64,000 nt of DNA from Clostridium sp. UBA4548 (GCF_002387895.1 NZ_DGLI01000009.1:87674-151673), one strand, 5' to 3'; counted from the first letter of the stretch, positions 26,991-35,586 are shown. Numbers and translations: made by a program. Notes: a model not told the origin generated them from the sequence alone.

Positions 26991-27035
26991 GAATCAAGGT
27001 GAGTGTATACGAAAGTTTAGCTCAAGCCTTGGTTC
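26991..27035 (+). other. Stem-loop upstream of eutM
   Basis: GAATCAAGG (26991-26999) pairs with CCTTGGTTC (27027-27035) with one G-U pair; TGAG/CTCA extends it after a 2-base bulge. There is no T run, so it is not a terminator. Transcript processing or stabilisation ahead of eutM is a possibility. Confidence 0.6.
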
Positions 27036-27090
27036 ACTATAAACAACACAAAAAATAAAATATTAAATGAAATTTTAGGAGGATATTAAA

Positions 27091-27375
27091 ATGGCAAATA
27101 TGAACGCATTAGGAATGATCGAAACTAAAGGATTAGTAGGAGCAATTGAAGCAGCAGACGCAATGGTTAAAGCTGCAAACGTAACATTAATAGGAAAAGA
27201 GCAAGTAGGTGGCGGACTAGTAACTGTATTAGTTAGAGGAGATGTTGGAGCTGTTAAGGCTGCTACAGATGCAGGAGCTGCAGCTGCTGAAAGAGTTGGA
27301 GAATTAGTATCAGTACATGTAATTCCAAGACCACACAGTGAAGTAGAAGTTATACTTCCTAAAACTACTATTTAG
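27091..27375 (+). CDS. eutM: Major hexameric shell protein EutM
   Basis: A 94-residue canonical BMC protein (ALGMIETKGLVGAIEAADAMVKAANVTLIGKEQVGGGLVTVLVRGDVGAVKAATDAGAAAAERVGELVSVHVIPRPH), the PduA/EutM type that forms the main facets. The AGGAGG site is strong. The gene is set apart from its neighbours by a 190-base leader with a hairpin and a 640-base trailer full of stem-loops, unusual in an operon with otherwise tight spacing. Confidence 0.97.
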   Translation: MANMNALGMIETKGLVGAIEAADAMVKAANVTLIGKEQVGGGLVTVLVRGDVGAVKAATDAGAAAAERVGELVSVHVIPRPHSEVEVILPKTTI

Positions 27376-27432
27376 TTAAACTTAATTAATAGAGGCTTTC
27401 AAGATGGGTTTAAATTAATTCATATTTAAGCA

Positions 27433-27872
27433 GAGGAGTCAAGGATTAATCTATGTGCAAGTTAAGTTTTACCATGACTCCTCATATATAGAAAAACAAC
27501 TTCTATAACCAACCCTAACCTTAAACTAACTAATAGCCAAGAAGTTGTTTTTCAAAAAAAGATATACAAGTCCTCAGTGTACTTAAAAAATTTGTCTCTT
27601 CCCATTGTAACCTTAGTATATATAAAGAACATACCTACCTAGGACTTGTATATCAATAAAAAAGGGAATAATTACTCGCAAACCTCCCTTAAAGTCTCCC
27701 TTATGATAGAAATAAGGTGAGCAGATACATTGTAAGTTTCTTCATAGTTTGTAGCATAGTCAATAAAATGTCTAATACTACATGGAAATTAATCATTACT
27801 TAGATTAATTTCAGATATGCAAGCTCTAAATTTACAATGTGAATAGAAAATAGCCATAGAGCTTGCATATCT
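27433..27872 (+). ncRNA. Structured intercistronic RNA: array of long-loop hairpins
   Basis: Successive stems, all directly visible: 27433-27441 with 27475-27483 (9 bp); 27491-27504 with 27540-27553 (14 bp); 27561-27574 with 27641-27654 (14 bp); 27785-27794 with 27803-27812 (10 bp); 27813-27828 with 27857-27872 (16 bp). The last two are adjacent and could stack. In addition 27727-27739 is complementary to 27828-27840, which includes the loop of the last hairpin, giving a potential pseudoknot. Loops are 28-66 bases except one of 8. No coding ORF fits. It could stabilise eutM mRNA or be a small RNA; no B12-riboswitch box or EutV-type hexaloop is seen. Confidence 0.55.
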
Positions 27873-27975
27873 CTATGAATAACATCTTTAACCACATATC
27901 AAAGAAACAAGTCTTACATCCTTATAAGAACTTAAATAGGTTTAAGGTGGAGCTGAATCTTTTTATAAAGTGGTT

Positions 27976-28003
27976 GAACAAAATGAACTTGTTCATTATT
28001 TAA
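27976..28003 (+). repeat. Dispersed hairpin repeat, copy 1
   Basis: TGAACAA and TTGTTCA arms around AATGAAC, followed by TTATTTAA. 27977-28003 is identical to 37905-37931 over 27 bases. It ends 13 bases before the eutT start codon and overlaps its upstream leader. Confidence 0.75.
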
Positions 28004-28016
28004 AGGATGTGATAAT

Positions 28017-28769
28017 GTGAGTGTTTTAACAGAAAGCACCTTAAGAGCAAAACTTAAGAATTTAGAAGTAAAAGAATTTGAAATTGAAAAAGGAGTCATA
28101 ATTACTCCTTCTGCAAGACAATATCTACAAGATAAAAATATTAAGTTAATATATAAAGATGAAAAAGCAAAAGAAGTAAATAATCAGAATATTCAAAGCG
28201 AAGTTAAGGGTTTTATACCAAAATATGTTCACATAAATGGTGGAGTCTTTGAGAAAAAGCCAGAGCATATGACTCAGCTTAATAAAAATAAATTAGTTGC
28301 TAAGGATCATAAAAGAATTGTTTTTAGAGGAAACTTAGATAGTCTTCAAGCTAAAATACTAGAAATTCAAATACAATGTAAAAACTTGAATGAAATGAAG
28401 GTAGTTAAGGACCTTGAAGAAGTACTTTCTTATGTAAGAAAAGTATTAGAAGCTGAAGTGGTGGAAAGTGAGTTTAGTATTAATTCCTTAATTGGATTAA
28501 ATTATGATGAATTAAGAGCTTACTCTCATAACCCAAAGAAGCATTTAAATACTGAGCACATAATTTTCCCTAGCTGTGATATGGGACCAGTGGTTGTTGC
28601 ATTAAATGCCTTGAGAGCACAGAGCAGAGAAGTAGAAATTTCAGCATATAAGGCTTTTAAAAATGATGAAGGGGAACCTACAAGAGCAGATTTAGCCTTA
28701 GCGTTAAATAGATTAAGCAGTTGTTTTTATATAATGATGTGCAAGTATATGGCTGGTAAATATAAATAG
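28017..28769 (+). CDS. eutT: Cobalamin adenosyltransferase EutT
   Basis: A 250-residue ATP:corrinoid adenosyltransferase that makes the cofactor of EutBC. The EutT core is recognisable from KYVHINGGVFEKKPEHMTQLN onward, with KDHKRIVFRGNLDSLQAKILE and HIIFPSCDMGPVVVALN. The first 50 residues hold the TPSARQYLQDKNIKL element common to Gram-positive EutT. The enteric HX11CCXXC metal motif is not present; a single cysteine occurs in PSCDMG. GTG start with AAAGGATGTGA upstream. Confidence 0.92.
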   Translation: MSVLTESTLRAKLKNLEVKEFEIEKGVIITPSARQYLQDKNIKLIYKDEKAKEVNNQNIQSEVKGFIPKYVHINGGVFEKKPEHMTQLNKNKLVAKDHKRIVFRGNLDSLQAKILEIQIQCKNLNEMKVVKDLEEVLSYVRKVLEAEVVESEFSINSLIGLNYDELRAYSHNPKKHLNTEHIIFPSCDMGPVVVALNALRAQSREVEISAYKAFKNDEGEPTRADLALALNRLSSCFYIMMCKYMAGKYK

Positions 28770-28780
28770 GAGGTGATACT

Positions 28781-29422
28781 ATGAGCACAATGGAAATGAA
28801 CCTTAATTATATAGTTGATGAAGTAGTTAAAAGGTTAAAGTGCGACGTAGAAGATGAAGGAATATTAGTTGAGGCTTCAGGTAGACATGTTCACCTTTCA
28901 AAGGATGCCGTAGAGGTTTTATTCGGAAAAGGATACAAGCTAACTAAAAAAAGAGAATTATCCCAACCTGGTCAGTATCTTTGTGAGGAAAAAGTTACAT
29001 TAATAGGGCCTAAGGGAACTATACATAATGTTTCAGTTTTAGGGCCTGAAAGAGAAGAAACCCAGGTAGAACTATCAAAAACTGATGCAGTAGCTATAGG
29101 AGCAAAAGCTCCAGTTAAAATGTCAGGAGATATTGAAAAAAGCGGTTCTGTGGTTCTTTCTAGTGGAAATACTGTATTAAAGTTAGATAAGGGTGTCATA
29201 GCTGCAAAGAGACATATTCATATTACTCCAGAAGATGCTAAAAAATACAATGTGTCAAATAATGAGGAAGTAAATATAAAAGTAATAGGAGAAAGAGGCG
29301 TAATCTTTACAAATGTAGCAGTTAGAGTTAGCGATAAATTTAACACCGTGGTACATTTAGATTATGACGAAGCAAATGCCTGTGGATTTACCAAAGGAAT
29401 GAAAGCTGTAATAGTAAAATAG
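28781..29422 (+). CDS. pduL: PduL-type phosphate acyltransferase (EutD role)
   Basis: A 213-residue microcompartment phosphotransacylase that converts acetyl-CoA and phosphate into acetyl-phosphate and recycles CoA. The two zinc-binding motifs EASGRHVHLS and AAKRHIHITPEDA are intact. The N-terminal amphipathic helix MEMNLNYIVDEVVKRL is an encapsulation signal. It replaces the Pta-like EutD of enteric operons. AGGAGGTG lies 8 bases upstream, 11 bases after eutT. Confidence 0.93.
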   Translation: MSTMEMNLNYIVDEVVKRLKCDVEDEGILVEASGRHVHLSKDAVEVLFGKGYKLTKKRELSQPGQYLCEEKVTLIGPKGTIHNVSVLGPEREETQVELSKTDAVAIGAKAPVKMSGDIEKSGSVVLSSGNTVLKLDKGVIAAKRHIHITPEDAKKYNVSNNEEVNIKVIGERGVIFTNVAVRVSDKFNTVVHLDYDEANACGFTKGMKAVIVK

Positions 29423-29592
29423 TAAAATGTGTTACTAACTGCAGCTATTTGCTCATCTATTAATAGGGCACTTAAGGAGCGGTTAAGGTATAGGTAATTA
29501 ACGCTTGAAAACCATAACCAATTAATCTTTCATTAAAGGTTTTAACTTAGCTCCCTATAAAATTAATTTCCTAAGTAAAAGGGGAAGATAAA

Positions 29593-30312
29593 ATGAATAA
29601 TGAAGAATTAGTGGAACTCATAACCAAAGAAGTTATGACAAGACTAAAAGCAATGTTAAGTAAGGATTATGTTTCTCATAATAAGAAGGTATTAGTCCTT
29701 GAAAGATCAGAGGATCTATGTCCAGTGCTTACAGGAGCATTAAGAGAAAATAACTATACTGTAGATTCATTAGATAATATGGGAAGCTTAAACTCCTATG
29801 AAGGTATAATTCTTCAGAGCCTATCACCTAAAGAGCTAGCAAATTTAGCTCATGGTATTGGTGGCTGTGCTAAAGAGATAGCTGTTATTGATGCTATACT
29901 TGGTGGAAATAGGATTTACTCAATGAAAAAGGGATTACAACATGAAAACTTTGCTTCAACAGCAAATAAAGAATTTTTCAATTTATATAAGTCCTATGAA
30001 AACAAGCTAAGATCTTATGGTGTAGCTTATGTGGGATTAAGAGAACTTTTAGGTTATTTAAGCGAAGGAACTACTGAAATAGAAAAAGATGCTTGTATAC
30101 TAGAAGAAAGAGATATAGATAAAGCAATTTCACAGCAATGCATAAATGATGAATTTGTAGATTTAACTAAGAAAAAACTCATCTCAGAAGTGGAATTAAG
30201 AAATATCTATAAAAATGGAATTAATAAGGTATTAGTTTCAAAGAAATCCATAGTAACACCTTTAGCTATGGATTATGCAAGAGTAACTAAGGTACAAATT
30301 ATAAAAAAATAA
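29593..30312 (+). CDS. Ethanolamine-utilisation protein of unknown role (Eut_hyp type)
   Basis: A 239-residue protein matching the uncharacterised family found only in Firmicute eut clusters (I associate it with TIGR02536). Residues 1-20 (NNEELVELITKEVMTRLKAM) form an amphipathic helix like the encapsulation peptides of EutC and PduL. The middle (VLVLERSEDLCPVLTGALRENNYTVDSLD...IILQSLSPKELANLAHGIGG) resembles a Rossmann-like or flavoprotein fold, and the C-terminus ends SIVTPLAMDYARVTKVQIIKK. It is probably a lumenal accessory protein, by inference. Confidence 0.75.
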   Translation: MNNEELVELITKEVMTRLKAMLSKDYVSHNKKVLVLERSEDLCPVLTGALRENNYTVDSLDNMGSLNSYEGIILQSLSPKELANLAHGIGGCAKEIAVIDAILGGNRIYSMKKGLQHENFASTANKEFFNLYKSYENKLRSYGVAYVGLRELLGYLSEGTTEIEKDACILEERDIDKAISQQCINDEFVDLTKKKLISEVELRNIYKNGINKVLVSKKSIVTPLAMDYARVTKVQIIKK

Positions 30313-30338
30313 ATTCATGAGAGGCAAGGTCTATAATT

Positions 30339-30608
30339 ATGATAGTAGGAGAAGTTGTAGGAAATTTATGGGCTACTAGAAAAGATGAGGGTCTAAATGG
30401 ACTGAAATTTTTAGTAGTAAGAAAGTTAGATTATAGAGGACAAAAAACTGAGGAGGCAATTGTTGCTGCAGACAGTGTTGGAGCTGGAATAGGGGATCAA
30501 GTATTAATAGTAGGTGGAAGTTCCGCTAGAGTAAATCTAGGAGATAAAAAGGTTCCAGTTGATGCAACCATTGTTGGAATTGTGGATTCACTAGAACTAC
30601 AAGGTTAA
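30339..30608 (+). CDS. eutN: Pentameric vertex protein EutN
   Basis: An 89-residue BMC-P protein (EutN/CcmL family) that caps shell vertices. The pattern MIVGEVVGNLWATRKDEGLNGLKFLVVRKL and VAADSVGAGIGDQVLIVGGSSARV is standard. It follows the Eut_hyp gene by 26 bases with a GAGAGG-type site. Confidence 0.96.
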   Translation: MIVGEVVGNLWATRKDEGLNGLKFLVVRKLDYRGQKTEEAIVAADSVGAGIGDQVLIVGGSSARVNLGDKKVPVDATIVGIVDSLELQG

Positions 30609-30684
30609 CTGTAATGTTTTGTGGTTAGTAAGTTAACTGTAGATTTCTTTAGTTAAAAAATTAATAAAGTGCAGGTGATATTTC

Positions 30685-31227
30685 ATGGTTAAATCTTTAG
30701 GTGTTGTGGAATTTAGCAGTATAGCTAAAGGCATAGAAACTGGTGATAAAATGGTTAAAGCAGCTACGGTGGATGTATTGATGCTAAGACATATTTGCCC
30801 AGGAAAGTTTATGATAATTCTCTCAGGAGATATAGGGGATGTTAATGAAGCTGTTAATTCAATAATAACTAATGACAAAGATAAAGTCATTGAAAGCACT
30901 GTGATTTCTAATGCACATGAGGAATTAATCTCATCACTTAGAAAGAGAGCAGTTTTTAAAATTACTGAAGCAATTGGGGTCTTTGAAGCAGCAACAGTTA
31001 CTTCAGCTTTAATTGCACTAGATTTAGCATTAAAGAAAGCTTCAGTTACTCTATTTAAGGTTGTCCTCGGTAATGGAATAGGAGGCAAATCTTATTTTGT
31101 AGTAACTGGAGCAGTTAGTAGTGTTGAAGAGGCTATTAAAACAGCTACAAACTCTATAAACCCAAAGAAGCTTATTTATAAAACTATAATTCCTTCTCCT
31201 AGTGAAGATATTATAAATAACTTATAG
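30685..31227 (+). CDS. PduT-like trimeric shell protein with conserved pore cysteine
   Basis: A 180-residue tandem BMC (BMC-T) protein. The first domain reads VDVLMLRHICPGKFMIILSGDIG, and its cysteine is residue 38, the same position and context as the residue in PduT that holds a 4Fe-4S cluster at the three-fold pore. The second domain (AIGVFEAATVTSALIALDLALKKASVTLFKVVLGNGIGGKSYFVV) completes the match and has no cysteine. It may pass electrons across the Eut shell. The ribosome site is AGGTGA. Confidence 0.85.
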   Translation: MVKSLGVVEFSSIAKGIETGDKMVKAATVDVLMLRHICPGKFMIILSGDIGDVNEAVNSIITNDKDKVIESTVISNAHEELISSLRKRAVFKITEAIGVFEAATVTSALIALDLALKKASVTLFKVVLGNGIGGKSYFVVTGAVSSVEEAIKTATNSINPKKLIYKTIIPSPSEDIINNL

Positions 31228-31273
31228 AAAAATTATAGAAGACATTGCTTATAGAATTTAAAAATAAACTTAG

Positions 31274-31307
31274 CACAGTGCAAAGGAAAAGTTTAACTTG
31301 TACTGTG
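31274..31307 (+). other. Stem-loop upstream of eutH
   Basis: CACAGTGCAA (31274-31283) pairs with TTGTACTGTG (31298-31307) with one G-U pair; no T run follows. It sits 62 bases upstream of eutH. Confidence 0.5.
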
Positions 31308-31369
31308 AATAAATAATAAAGTAATTTGGAAATAGCAAGTAAAATTTAGAAAGAAAAGAGGATAGGATA

Positions 31370-32452
31370 ATGAGTATAAATGAAATTATAATATACATCA
31401 TGGTAATATTCATGGTAATCGGTGCTGCGGATAAAATACTTGGAAACAAATTTGGATACGGAGAAAAATTTGAAGAAGGCATAATGGCTATGGGTGCGTT
31501 AACTATTGCCATGGTGGGAATTATTTCTTTTGCACCAGTTTTAGCAAATGTATTAAAGCCAATAGTTGTTCCATTATATAAAGCTCTTGGTGCAGACCCT
31601 TCAATGTTTGCAACAACTTTACTTGCCTGTGATATGGGAGGATATCAGCTTGCTCAACAATTAGCTGAAAATCAAAGTATAGCTCCATTTGCAGGATTAA
31701 TCTTAGGTTCAATGATGGGACCTACAATAGTATTTACAATTCCAGTAGCACTAGGAATAATTGAAAAAGAAGATCAAAAATTCCTTGCTAAAGGAGTTTT
31801 AGCTGGTATGATTACAATTCCACTAGGAAGCTTCGTTGGTGGATTAGTAGCAGGATTACCTGCATTACTAGTATTAAAAAACTTAACTCCAATTATAATT
31901 TTTGCAGTACTTATAGCTCTTGGATTAAAGTTTGCCCCAGAAAAGATAATAAAAGGATTCACTTATTTTGGTAAGTTTGTAACAGCTGTAATAACAGTTG
32001 GACTTGCAGCTATAATTATTGAAACTCTTACAGGGTTTGTTGTTATTCCAGGAATGGCACCAATCAGTGAAGGTATCAATGTAGTTGGAAGTATTGCAAT
32101 AGTTCTTGCTGGAGCATACCCATTAGTACACTTTATTACAAAGGTATTCCAAAAACCACTTATGAAACTTGGTTCACTTCTAGGAATAGGGGAAGTAGCA
32201 GCAGCAGGAATGATAGCAACTCTAGCAAATAACATTCCAATGTTTGGTATGATGAAAGACATGGATGAAAGAGGAAAAATCATCAACGTGGCTTTTGCAG
32301 TTAGTGCGGCCTTTGTATTTGGTGACCACTTAGGTTTTGCAGCAGGAGTAAATAAAGAAATGATAGCTGCTATGATAGTTGGTAAATTAGTGGCTGGTGC
32401 TACAGCTGTGGCAGTAGCTTGCTTAATTACACCAAAAGCAAAAAAAGCTTAA
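31370..32452 (+). CDS. eutH: Ethanolamine permease EutH
   Basis: A 360-residue polytopic membrane protein with about ten hydrophobic segments, conserved throughout with EutH (SINEIIIYIMVIFMVIGAADKILGNKFGYGEKFEEGIMAMG; LACDMGGYQLAQQLA). It facilitates ethanolamine entry at low external pH or concentration. A hairpin precedes it; AGAGGATAGGATA serves as ribosome site. Confidence 0.96.
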   Translation: MSINEIIIYIMVIFMVIGAADKILGNKFGYGEKFEEGIMAMGALTIAMVGIISFAPVLANVLKPIVVPLYKALGADPSMFATTLLACDMGGYQLAQQLAENQSIAPFAGLILGSMMGPTIVFTIPVALGIIEKEDQKFLAKGVLAGMITIPLGSFVGGLVAGLPALLVLKNLTPIIIFAVLIALGLKFAPEKIIKGFTYFGKFVTAVITVGLAAIIIETLTGFVVIPGMAPISEGINVVGSIAIVLAGAYPLVHFITKVFQKPLMKLGSLLGIGEVAAAGMIATLANNIPMFGMMKDMDERGKIINVAFAVSAAFVFGDHLGFAAGVNKEMIAAMIVGKLVAGATAVAVACLITPKAKKA

Positions 32453-32552
32453 GTTTTAAAATTTAATTAGTGAATAAATGTAGCACTTAGGTGAAATGAA
32501 CTAAATTTAAATATAAGTTAGTTCAAATAATCTTAATTTAGGAGATGGCACA

Positions 32553-33005
32553 ATGGAAAATATAAATGAGCAATTAATAGAAGAAATTATACGAAAAATA
32601 ATAAATGAAAAATTAGGACAAACTACTCCAGAGTTTGAAAAGCAAGTTGACCCAAGTGGGATTATGTCTATTAAAACAAGCACAGTAAAACCTGAAAAGT
32701 TTGATACAGGAAAAGAAGGGGACAAGGTTCTATTAAAGGACGTATTAACCCTTGAAGAAAGTCCAAGACTAGGTTGTGGAATAATGGAAATGGAAGAAAC
32801 AAGCTTTGCATGGACTTTAAAATATGATGAAGTAGACTACATTATAGAGGGAACTTTAGAAATAGATATAGATGGAAGAAAAGTTGTTGGTAACAAAGGG
32901 GATATAATACTTATTCCTAAAAACTCATCAATAAACTTCACTGTTCCAAACTATGCTAAATTCATGTATGTAACTTACCCTGCAAACTGGGCTGAGTTAG
33001 AGTAA
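32553..33005 (+). CDS. eutQ: Cupin protein EutQ
   Basis: A 150-residue protein with an N-terminal amphipathic helix (NINEQLIEEIIRKIINEKL) resembling encapsulation peptides, a linker, and a C-terminal EutQ cupin (SPRLGCGIMEMEETSFAWTLKYDEVDYIIEGTLEIDIDGRKVVGNKGDIILIPKNSSINFTVPN). Enteric EutQ has been reported to have acetate kinase activity. It ends the operon and is followed by a strong terminator. Confidence 0.95.
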   Translation: MENINEQLIEEIIRKIINEKLGQTTPEFEKQVDPSGIMSIKTSTVKPEKFDTGKEGDKVLLKDVLTLEESPRLGCGIMEMEETSFAWTLKYDEVDYIIEGTLEIDIDGRKVVGNKGDIILIPKNSSINFTVPNYAKFMYVTYPANWAELE

Positions 33006-33061
33006 TATTAAAAACTTAAGTCAAGTAAAGTAAACAGCTATGAAATTTTAGTGTAGCCTTT

Positions 33062-33100
33062 ACATTAGGGGTAGGAGCAAATCTTACCCCTTTTTAATGT
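33062..33100 (+). terminator. Terminator of the eut operon
   Basis: AGGGGTA and TACCCCT arms followed by a T run (33062-33100), with outer ACATTA/TAATGT complementarity. It ends the eutA-eutQ transcript. Confidence 0.85.
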
Positions 33101-33263
33101 TTAAGATATTCTAAAGTTAAACCAAATTCTTCCAACTTAAGTGGGGTTTAATTTACAATACAATAATAAATATACATATTAATGCAAAATAAGGAAATTA
33201 CTATTAGTTAATAAAAATTATTATTGATACTAAATTCTAACAAATCAAACACGATTATAAAAA

Positions 33264-33338
33264 TATAGGGTTTTAAGGTTTACCTATAACTTTATAAAAA
33301 GTTATAGTAAAAAAATTAAATATGTACTTATAACCCTG
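33264..33338 (+). other. Nested hairpins in leader of chemoreceptor gene
   Basis: CTATAACTTT (33284-33293) pairs with AAAGTTATAG (33298-33307). Outside it AGGGTT (33267-33272) can pair with AACCCT (33332-33337). They lie in the 416-base gap between eutQ and the chemoreceptor gene. No c-di-GMP or other known riboswitch core was recognised. Confidence 0.4.
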
Positions 33339-33421
33339 AAAATTTACTGAAAGCACCAGGAAGTAAGACTTAATTTTATTCAGTCCAGTTTACTTAATTA
33401 AATTAATAGGGGGAGAAGAAT

Positions 33422-35473
33422 ATGAAATTAAAAAGTATTAAAATGAAAACTTTGGCCTTTATACTTCCAGTAATCTTAGTTGCATTGATAACTTTAACAA
33501 GCATAAGCTACTTAAGCTCAAAGGCAATTATTAATGAAGAGATTAAGGGGAAAATGGTTAATCAGCTTAGTACAAACATTGAAGATATAAGGAAAAACTT
33601 ATTTAGACATGGGCAAATTGCTGAGGTGCTTGCAGAAGTGGTAGAGGCCTCTCAGGGCGCTTTATCAGAGAAAAATTATGAAGATATACTTATTAAAGTA
33701 CCAGCTACAAATGATGAAACCTTAGGAGCGGGAATTTGGTTTGAACCTTATAAATTTGTTACAAATACTAAGTTTAAAGGATTTTATGCTTATAAGGACA
33801 ATGGTAGTGTAAAGTACACTGATGAGTATAGCACAGGAAAACATAATTATTTCGAAGAGCCTTGGTATAAAATTGGGGTAGGTAGTAAAAATCAAATTGA
33901 ATGGTCTAATGCATATGTAGACCAAGTTACTAATATAAGCATGATAACAACAACAAGTCCCATGTATAATACCAATAATGAATTTCTAGGTGTAGTTACT
34001 TCAGATATAAGCCTTTCAACTATTCAAGATATGATAAAAAATATTAAGGTTGGAAATAGTGGAAGAGCCTTTTTAATAGATAATACAGGGCTTTATATAG
34101 CAGATAAAGATGAAAAGAAAAACATGACAAAGAAGATTACAGAAGAAGAAAATGAAAGTTTAGTAAGCCTAGGTAAAGAAATGTTAGAAAAGAAAAAAGG
34201 GGAATATGGTTTTACTGATGATAATGGTAAAAATAATGTGTACTATGTGGATATACCAGAAGTTGGTTGGATCATAGGAATTACTATTCCAGAAAGTGAA
34301 TTATATGCTCCAGTAACAGCACTATTATCCAAGCTTTTAGTATTAGCGATTGGCACAATTATCTTAGCTGTAGTTGTAGTGTTATTATTCACTAATTATT
34401 TGACAAAAAATATTAGCAAGGTAAATAAATTTGCCATGACCATAGCAGAAGGAGACTTAACAGAAAACTTAATTATAAAATCTCAAGATGAGCTAGGACA
34501 AATGGCAGGAAACTTAAATAAAATGAGTGATAACCTAAAGAACATGATAAAGTTAATCTCAGAGAACTCTCAAGATATGAGTGCAACCAGTGAAGAACTA
34601 TCTGCTACTGTGGACGAAATGACGGGAAGAATTAATTCTATCAACAACTCAACAAATGAGATTTTAAATAGTTCTCAAGAAGCCAGTGCTGCAGCAGAAG
34701 AAATAACAGCTTCCGTGGAAGAAGTGAATTCAAGTATTCAAGTACTTTCAACTAAAGCTTCTGATGGAAGTTTAGAAGCTAATGAAATTAGTAATAGAGC
34801 TACTAAGGTTAGTATAAAAGCACAGGAGTCTAGTGGCAAAACTCAAGCTATTTATAAGGACAAGGAAAAAGGTATAGTTAAAGCTATTGAGGAAGTAAAA
34901 GTAGTCAGTGAAATAGTAGAAATGGCAGAAACCATTGCTAACATTTCTAAGCAGACAAATTTACTTGCATTAAACGCAGCTATAGAAGCAGCTAGAGCTG
35001 GTGAAAGTGGTAAAGGTTTTGCAGTGGTAGCAGAGGAAGTAAGAAAACTAGCAGAACAATCGGCAAGCGCTGTAGTTAACATAAAAAGTACCATTGAAAA
35101 AGTTCAAGTTGCCTTTAATAACTTATCTGAAAACTCTTCTGGAGTTTTAAAGTTTATTGATGAAAACGTGATAAAGGATTATGAACTTTTAGTACAAGTA
35201 GGGCAAAGATATAATGAGGATGCGGAATTTGTTAGCAATATGTCAGAAAACATTGCAGCAATGTCTGAGGAAATAACTGCAACAGTGAATCAAATTGGTG
35301 AGGCAATTGAAAGTATGGCACAGACCACTCAAGTAGCTTCAGAAAACACTAGTGATATTTTAAGTAGCATCACTGAAACTGCCCATGGTATGGAGCAAAT
35401 TTCTAAAGCAGCAGAAAATCAAGCAAATCTTGCTCAGAAATTAAATGAAATGATTAATCAGTTCAAGATATAA
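33422..35473 (+). CDS. Methyl-accepting chemotaxis protein (dCache)
   Basis: A 683-residue chemoreceptor. Transmembrane helix 1 is at about 8-30, an extracellular dCache domain at 35-300 (ETLGAGIWFEPYKF, EPWYKIGVGSKNQIEWSNAYVDQVT, GRAFLIDNTGLYIADKD), helix 2 at 303-325, a HAMP domain (SKVNKFAMTIAEGDL...DELGQMAGNLNKMS) and a signalling domain with the invariant tip ISKQTNLLALNAAIEAARAGE. It follows the eut terminator, so ethanolamine or a related amine is a plausible ligand, but this is inference from location only. Confidence 0.93.
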   Translation: MKLKSIKMKTLAFILPVILVALITLTSISYLSSKAIINEEIKGKMVNQLSTNIEDIRKNLFRHGQIAEVLAEVVEASQGALSEKNYEDILIKVPATNDETLGAGIWFEPYKFVTNTKFKGFYAYKDNGSVKYTDEYSTGKHNYFEEPWYKIGVGSKNQIEWSNAYVDQVTNISMITTTSPMYNTNNEFLGVVTSDISLSTIQDMIKNIKVGNSGRAFLIDNTGLYIADKDEKKNMTKKITEEENESLVSLGKEMLEKKKGEYGFTDDNGKNNVYYVDIPEVGWIIGITIPESELYAPVTALLSKLLVLAIGTIILAVVVVLLFTNYLTKNISKVNKFAMTIAEGDLTENLIIKSQDELGQMAGNLNKMSDNLKNMIKLISENSQDMSATSEELSATVDEMTGRINSINNSTNEILNSSQEASAAAEEITASVEEVNSSIQVLSTKASDGSLEANEISNRATKVSIKAQESSGKTQAIYKDKEKGIVKAIEEVKVVSEIVEMAETIANISKQTNLLALNAAIEAARAGESGKGFAVVAEEVRKLAEQSASAVVNIKSTIEKVQVAFNNLSENSSGVLKFIDENVIKDYELLVQVGQRYNEDAEFVSNMSENIAAMSEEITATVNQIGEAIESMAQTTQVASENTSDILSSITETAHGMEQISKAAENQANLAQKLNEMINQFKI

Positions 35474-35516
35474 TATTAAATAAAATCTATATATATATTA
35501 TAAGTTTCAATTATAA

Positions 35517-35586
35517 AAAGAGTCCTACATGAATAAAATGGAACCTGTGTCTAGGGGATTTTAGGAGATGTAAGGCTCTTTTTATA
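35517..35586 (+). terminator. Terminator of chemoreceptor gene
   Basis: AAAGAGTCCTACAT pairs with ATGTAAGGCTCTTT with small internal mismatches around a 37-base loop, followed by TTTTTAT. Confidence 0.7.

Noticed and set aside
27982..27996. GAAC-TT-GTTC in the dispersed repeat as a LexA box
   Set aside because: The clostridial/Bacillus LexA box needs a four-base spacer; here it is two, and the copy before recA lacks it.
33264..33380. c-di-GMP-I riboswitch ahead of the chemoreceptor gene
   Set aside because: The conserved GCACAGGGCAAACC and GACGCAAAGC-type core segments are absent.
15595..33421. Search for a B12 riboswitch or EutX/Rli55-type sponge RNA in the eut locus
   Set aside because: No B12-box (GCCACTG-type) core was found, and the 27433-27872 hairpins lack A1/G4 hexaloop pairs, so I cannot call an EutX equivalent here.
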